41,186 bases of DNA, taken from assembly GCA_028280605.1 (NCBI GenBank), contig JANQLL010000113.1, positions 1 to 41,186 of the forward strand. The letters are read 5' to 3'. Shown here one piece after another: positions 36,933 to 41,186 of this stretch. Source of the stretch: Candidatus Gastranaerophilales bacterium. GTDB lineage: Bacteria; Cyanobacteriota; Vampirovibrionia; Gastranaerophilales; JANQFW01. A model generated the notes under the pieces. The model saw only the letters and a list, made by a program, of their open reading frames with translations, was not told where the DNA came from and searched no databases. The position numbers were made by a program, and so were the translations under genes. How positions within the stretch are numbered: the first letter of the stretch is position 1; every line of letters starts with the position of its first letter.

Positions 36933-39900
36933 ATGTTTGTAGAAGGTCCTTTAAAATCTGGCAAAACAACTTTTCTAACGGCAAAATATTTGGAATTAAT
37001 AAATTCAGGTGTATTGCCGCAGGATATTTTAGTTATTTGCGCGAATAAGCATAAACAAAGCATATTTTTTGCTAATATTTTAAACAAAATAAATATTCAA
37101 CATTCCTTAAACTCATTTAGAATCCATACGTTTAATGGCATAGTCTATAATTTCATCACCAAAAACTGGGCACAAATTGAACATATCATACCGGATAAAT
37201 TTGGTAACAGAGTAATTTCACCTGACTTGTGCAGCCTGGAGACTACAGAATTTATATTAAAAAATTGCATAAATGAAATTAATAGCAACACAAAAGTTTC
37301 TGATACATTCAAAGACTATTTTAACGAAGAAAACCTTATTCACCAACTTTTGCGCCGTTATAGACTAGTTACCGAAAATATCATAGACAATAAAGACCTT
37401 CAGTTTAAGTCTAATTTGCTTAATCAAACGTTTGCACCGCAAGCTGATATGACATTAAATAACCTAAAATCAAAAACAAACCAGCTAAGAACCTTTGACT
37501 TTATTAAACAGGTTAATATATTTACTCATTGCTTAAAAAATAACTTAATTGATGACTTTCAAAATATAAAATATCTCCTGGTTGATGATATGGATGAGCA
37601 AAATACAGCTTGCTATCTTTTTGTAGAGCAAATTTTAGCGCAACTTGATGACTTTGCTTTAACCTGCGACGTTCAAGGTGGTGCTAGAAGAGGTTATTTA
37701 TGCGCATACCCTTGGGGGTGGGATAATTTAAAAAATAATATAAAAAAAGAAATAAAAATATTAAGAAGTCAAAAACAAACTAAACAAGATGCTTTCAATA
37801 TATTTAATAAAATTAAAAATAATAAACAAACAGCTTTTGAGAGAATAAAAGTAATAAACTCAATACAAAAAGCGCAGATGACTCAAAACTGCCTGGGGCT
37901 GGTCGAAAATTTAATAAACAATAAATATGTAGATCCACGAGATATTGTTATCGTCACCCCAAATATAGATGAATCCGTTAAGTTCTATTTTTCTGAATTT
38001 TTTGATAAAAACAATATAAAACACCAGTTTATTACCGGCACTCAAAGGCTATACAAAGATAAAATCGTTTTTTGCTGCATTATTATTTGTCAATTGCTTT
38101 ATAAAACCTGGAAAATGAAGCCAACCCCATTTGAGCTAAAAAAACTATTTAGCACGCTTTTAAATTTTCCAATAGTAGAATGCGAAGAAATAATCAATAA
38201 TTACGCACCTAAAAAAGAACTAAAAAGCGACTTACATTTAGAGAATGATATTCTTAATAAAAAATACCAGTCGTTTATAGAGAAACTATCAAATATACAA
38301 ATAGAAGAGCAAAACCTTTCATTTGTACTAAATGAGATTATAAAAAACATAATTTTACCCGAACTTACCCCTGATGATAACTTTGAATTCTATAACTTAA
38401 CTCTTAAATCATTGGAAACTTTTGAAAATATAAGAGAAAAAGAAAATAAAAAGCTATATAATTATAAAGATTGGGTTATACAGATAAAAAATACAGTAGT
38501 CTCAGATACTCCGGTTTTTGCGCCTAATATATCAGACGATGCTCTTATAATTTCTACACCTCAAAAAATTGTGGATTTAGAAATAGAGTCAGACTATCAA
38601 ATCTGGTATGATGTAACGGGCTATCATTGGACAAAAGACGATACAGGACCATTATATAATTCTTGGGTGTTTTCGCAAAACTGGGGTAAACAACCCTACA
38701 CTCAAGATATACACGAAAAATTAACCATAGAAAAAACAGCTCACTTGATACGCAAACTTGTTTTGTGCGCCAGCAAAGAAGTTTATTGCTTAGCAAGCAG
38801 TTTTGACGCCACAGGCTATGAGAACACAGGCATTTTAAAAGATTATTTATTAAATAAAACTACAACAGGCGAGATTAATTTTAATTTCATCCCCCGAGAT
38901 GACCAAAAGGGCATTTTAAATTACAAAAGCGGAAAGCTAGCCGTGCCGGCAGTACCGGGTGCCGGTAAAACAACAGTGCTTCAAGCTTTAATTATTAAGT
39001 TATTAAAAGAAAACGTTGATCCTTCAAGGATACTTGTATTGACCTATATGGAGTCAGCAGCTAAAAATATACTGGAAAGAATAAAAAAAAGCTGCCCTAA
39101 CCTCGAAGATTTACCGCAAATAAGCACTATCCACAGTCTGGCTCTGAGTATTATTAAAGACAATGAGAATTTCATTAGGCTAGGACTATCGCCAAACTTT
39201 GAAATATGCGATGATTCGCTCCAGCAAAAATTAATTAACGAAATATGTTTTAATCACCTACCAGCCGGAGAAAACCTGACTAATTGGATTGCATATTGTT
39301 CTGACTTGATTTCTTATTCCAAAATGAATAATATAAATGCAACAAAGCTCGAATACTTTGCAAGTAAAACTAACAATCAGGCAATATTAGAATTTTTACC
39401 GGTCTATAAAGACTATTTAAGTACTCTTAAACAAAGAGAATTGCTAGACTTCGACGACCTGTTAAATAAATCAATTGAACTATTAAAAAATAATTCTGAT
39501 ATCAGATGGATTTATCAGGATAAATTTAAATATATTATTGAAGATGAGGCGCAAGACTCATCAAAAGTGCAGCAAGAACTTATTAATATCCTTTATAAAA
39601 AACATCAAAACCTTATAAGGACAGGTGATTTAAATCAAGCAATCACTACAACATTTTCCAATGCAGACGTTCAGGGCTTTAAAAACTTTATATCCACAAG
39701 CCAAAAAATAGAAATGACATCATCGCAACGCTGTGCCAAGCCTATTTATGAGCTCGCTAATAATCTTGTAAACTGGGCAAGCAAACATGGTTTATTAAAA
39801 AACGCTTTTTATAAAATAAATATGGAACCCGTACAAAACAAAAATCCAATATCAGACTTGCCACCGGTTTTTAAAATACTTGAAACCCAGGATGATGAAA

Positions 39901-40913
39901 AACAATGGATACTTGAGCAAATTCAAGCACTTAAAAAACAAGACAAAAATATAAATATAGGTATTCTGGTAAGAAATAACCTATCTGTCACACAATGGGC
40001 AAAGTTTTTTGATGCGTATGATATACCTTATCTTTGCTTTGGTGACAGTTTAAACCAGAAAAAAGTTTTCAGACTAATATTAGGCATACTAGATGTTTTG
40101 GCAAATCCTCTTAATAACAAAAAAATCCTGAATTTATATAAAGAGTTTATTAATAATGAAATACTCAAACATAACCCAAACGTTGAAAGCTTATTAGATC
40201 AGCTTGGTACACCATTTTTAAAAGCTGATTTAAAGGCTTTAATTGAGGATGATGATTTAAACAGTTTTCAACAAGACTTGATCTATTGGACTGAAAACTC
40301 TTCTATGTCTGTTGAGCGGTTAATTTTAAAAATTGGCAACCATTATTTTAAAGATATTATTGATAAGTCTAATGTTGAGTTATTTAGCCTGCTCGCGCAA
40401 AAGCATAGGAGACAATTTACTGATTACAAAAACAACCACCCTGTTGAGCTACCTGAAATCGTACAATATTTTAAAGAACTTAGCTATAAAACACGATTAA
40501 AAGGCATAAAATTATTTGACGAGAATGAAAACAGTTTTTCTGAGCCTGAATTTATAAAGATTCTGACTGTCCATAAATCTAAGGGTATGGAGTTTGACGC
40601 TGTTTTTATACCGGAAATGTACGAAAATAATTATTCTTACGCTATATTGCCTCAGCATATTATGCTCACTCCAAGGGATAAAATAAAACAGCAGATATTA
40701 CAAATAAATAATGTGCATAAGTCAGAGTTTAAAGCAAAGCTGGAAATTGCAGAAGAGCATTTGCGATTGATCTATGTCGCAATAACAAGAGCAAAAAAAT
40801 ATTTATATATGACTTCAACCAAGACAAAAACAATAAAAAGCACTAAAAAAGAAGCTATGCATCATTCTTTATTTAGTATTGAAGAGCTAACAGGCTTAAG
40901 TTCTGCGCAGTGA
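36933..40913 (+). CDS. Large protein with two UvrD/AddAB-type helicase cores
   Basis: A 1326-residue protein with two superfamily 1 helicase halves. The N-terminal half starts almost at once with Walker A GPLKSGKTT (5-13), as in AddB, and lacks a Q-motif. Its Walker B is degenerate (VDDMDE, 217-222) and other motifs are weak, so it is probably inactive. The C-terminal half has a full set: PGAGKTT (675-681), DEAQD (871-875), GDLNQAI, TVHKSKGMEFD (from 1212) and VAITRAKKYLY (from 1282). It ends soon after, and no RecB-type nuclease motif is seen. It may act in DNA repair or recombination as a fused helicase pair. The ATG follows an in-frame stop by 12 bases. Confidence 0.85.
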   Translation: MFVEGPLKSGKTTFLTAKYLELINSGVLPQDILVICANKHKQSIFFANILNKINIQHSLNSFRIHTFNGIVYNFITKNWAQIEHIIPDKFGNRVISPDLCSLETTEFILKNCINEINSNTKVSDTFKDYFNEENLIHQLLRRYRLVTENIIDNKDLQFKSNLLNQTFAPQADMTLNNLKSKTNQLRTFDFIKQVNIFTHCLKNNLIDDFQNIKYLLVDDMDEQNTACYLFVEQILAQLDDFALTCDVQGGARRGYLCAYPWGWDNLKNNIKKEIKILRSQKQTKQDAFNIFNKIKNNKQTAFERIKVINSIQKAQMTQNCLGLVENLINNKYVDPRDIVIVTPNIDESVKFYFSEFFDKNNIKHQFITGTQRLYKDKIVFCCIIICQLLYKTWKMKPTPFELKKLFSTLLNFPIVECEEIINNYAPKKELKSDLHLENDILNKKYQSFIEKLSNIQIEEQNLSFVLNEIIKNIILPELTPDDNFEFYNLTLKSLETFENIREKENKKLYNYKDWVIQIKNTVVSDTPVFAPNISDDALIISTPQKIVDLEIESDYQIWYDVTGYHWTKDDTGPLYNSWVFSQNWGKQPYTQDIHEKLTIEKTAHLIRKLVLCASKEVYCLASSFDATGYENTGILKDYLLNKTTTGEINFNFIPRDDQKGILNYKSGKLAVPAVPGAGKTTVLQALIIKLLKENVDPSRILVLTYMESAAKNILERIKKSCPNLEDLPQISTIHSLALSIIKDNENFIRLGLSPNFEICDDSLQQKLINEICFNHLPAGENLTNWIAYCSDLISYSKMNNINATKLEYFASKTNNQAILEFLPVYKDYLSTLKQRELLDFDDLLNKSIELLKNNSDIRWIYQDKFKYIIEDEAQDSSKVQQELINILYKKHQNLIRTGDLNQAITTTFSNADVQGFKNFISTSQKIEMTSSQRCAKPIYELANNLVNWASKHGLLKNAFYKINMEPVQNKNPISDLPPVFKILETQDDEKQWILEQIQALKKQDKNINIGILVRNNLSVTQWAKFFDAYDIPYLCFGDSLNQKKVFRLILGILDVLANPLNNKKILNLYKEFINNEILKHNPNVESLLDQLGTPFLKADLKALIEDDDLNSFQQDLIYWTENSSMSVERLILKIGNHYFKDIIDKSNVELFSLLAQKHRRQFTDYKNNHPVELPEIVQYFKELSYKTRLKGIKLFDENENSFSEPEFIKILTVHKSKGMEFDAVFIPEMYENNYSYAILPQHIMLTPRDKIKQQILQINNVHKSEFKAKLEIAEEHLRLIYVAITRAKKYLYMTSTKTKTIKSTKKEAMHHSLFSIEELTGLSSAQ

Positions 40914-40942
40914 TTATAAAAAAACAGCAAAAATATTATAAA

Positions 40943-40989
40943 GTTTTATTAAAATTTTAATCAAGAGCCTGACAATACTTTAATAAAAC
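40943..40989. repeat. Inverted repeat after the helicase gene
   Basis: GTTTTATTAAA (40943-40953) and TTTAATAAAAC (40979-40989) are exact complements with a 25-base spacer. No T run follows. The right arm lies between the -35 and -10 boxes of the next promoter, so a protein bound here would block that promoter. Confidence 0.5.
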
Positions 40990-40997
40990 GTTATAAT
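40969..40997 (+). promoter_or_regulatory. Near-consensus sigma-70 promoter for the last gene
   Basis: CTGACA (40969-40974) and TATAAT (40992-40997) are exactly 17 bases apart: five of six and six of six matches to the consensus. Transcription would start near 41004, about 70 bases before the next gene. Confidence 0.75.
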
Positions 40998-41074
40998 ATA
41001 TATTAAATAAATAAAAAATATATTGAATAAAGTTTAGTTTAACATCGGGCAAGATATTGTGAGGCTATATTGCT

Positions 41075-41186
41075 TTGAGTAATGAAGCTGCAAAAACAGA
41101 AGACACATGCCAAAAGGATAATGACAAATACGCATCAATCCTGTATTACAGACTGCGCAATAAAATTGTCCTGCTGCGTCGTTTTG
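41075..41186 (+). CDS. Hypothetical protein, 5' part only
   Basis: An open frame starts at a TTG at 41075, 10 bases after GTGAGG, and runs off the window (37 codons). The start is polar (MSNEAAKTEDT), followed by a basic stretch YRLRNKIVLLRRF. An ATG at 41082 opens another frame with a Cys-rich, less plausible product. The strong promoter upstream supports a real gene. The family cannot be judged from this short piece. Confidence 0.55.
   Translation, partial: MSNEAAKTEDTCQKDNDKYASILYYRLRNKIVLLRRF

Overview
This AT-rich window looks like a chromosome segment from a non-photosynthetic relative of the cyanobacteria, most likely a gut-type Melainabacterium (Vampirovibrionia/Gastranaerophilales). 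The main clue is the ATP synthase operon. It runs a, c, b', b, delta, alpha, gamma, with a duplicated b subunit and no beta or epsilon gene, which is the split arrangement known from Cyanobacteria. A flagellin gene, an aminofutalosine synthase-like radical SAM gene, a HydE-like hydrogenase maturase gene and an MglA-type GTPase fit a flagellated anaerobe. The taxonomic call is inference from gene content and order; no rRNA gene is present.

Layout. Positions 1-2.1 kb hold a truncated unknown gene and a short flagellin gene, read leftwards from a sigma-28-type promoter with an unusual repeated leader. At 2.3-4.6 kb are overlapping rsmE and cca (rRNA and tRNA maturation). At 4.8-6.4 kb are two paralogous membrane proteins of unknown function. 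At 6.6-8.85 kb lies the wreck of a bacterial alpha-2-macroglobulin/PBP1C locus. A CAT-like acetyltransferase follows, then two YbjQ-family genes and an M48 metalloprotease. The ATP synthase operon spans 11.5-16.6 kb and ends at a strong bidirectional terminator facing clpB and a small lipoprotein gene.

From 19.8 to 25 kb come a HydE-like gene, two copies of a small coiled-coil gene with duplicated control regions, a ctpA-type protease, an MqnE-like gene and an IS630-like transposase tail. At 25.2-28.5 kb are two tandem thymidylate kinase homologues, the second with its P-loop lysine replaced, followed by mutL. At 28.6-31 kb, read leftwards, are an MglA-like GTPase and a membrane histidine kinase. 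A 770-base gene-free region follows, bracketed by an inverted duplication and holding a hairpin-plus-terminator candidate RNA, and then mgtE.

The right end holds a small unknown gene, maf (whose Shine-Dalgarno sequence can be hidden in a stem), rpsA, a primary-type sigma factor, a 1326-residue protein with two SF1 helicase cores, and the start of another gene behind a near-consensus promoter.

Most genes are housekeeping. The parts that stand out are the decaying A2M/PbpC locus, the flagellin leader, the duplicated coiled-coil genes with a conserved palindrome, the mirrored control regions of mglA and mgtE, the P-loop-altered kinase and the two-core helicase. No tRNA, rRNA or CRISPR array was seen.
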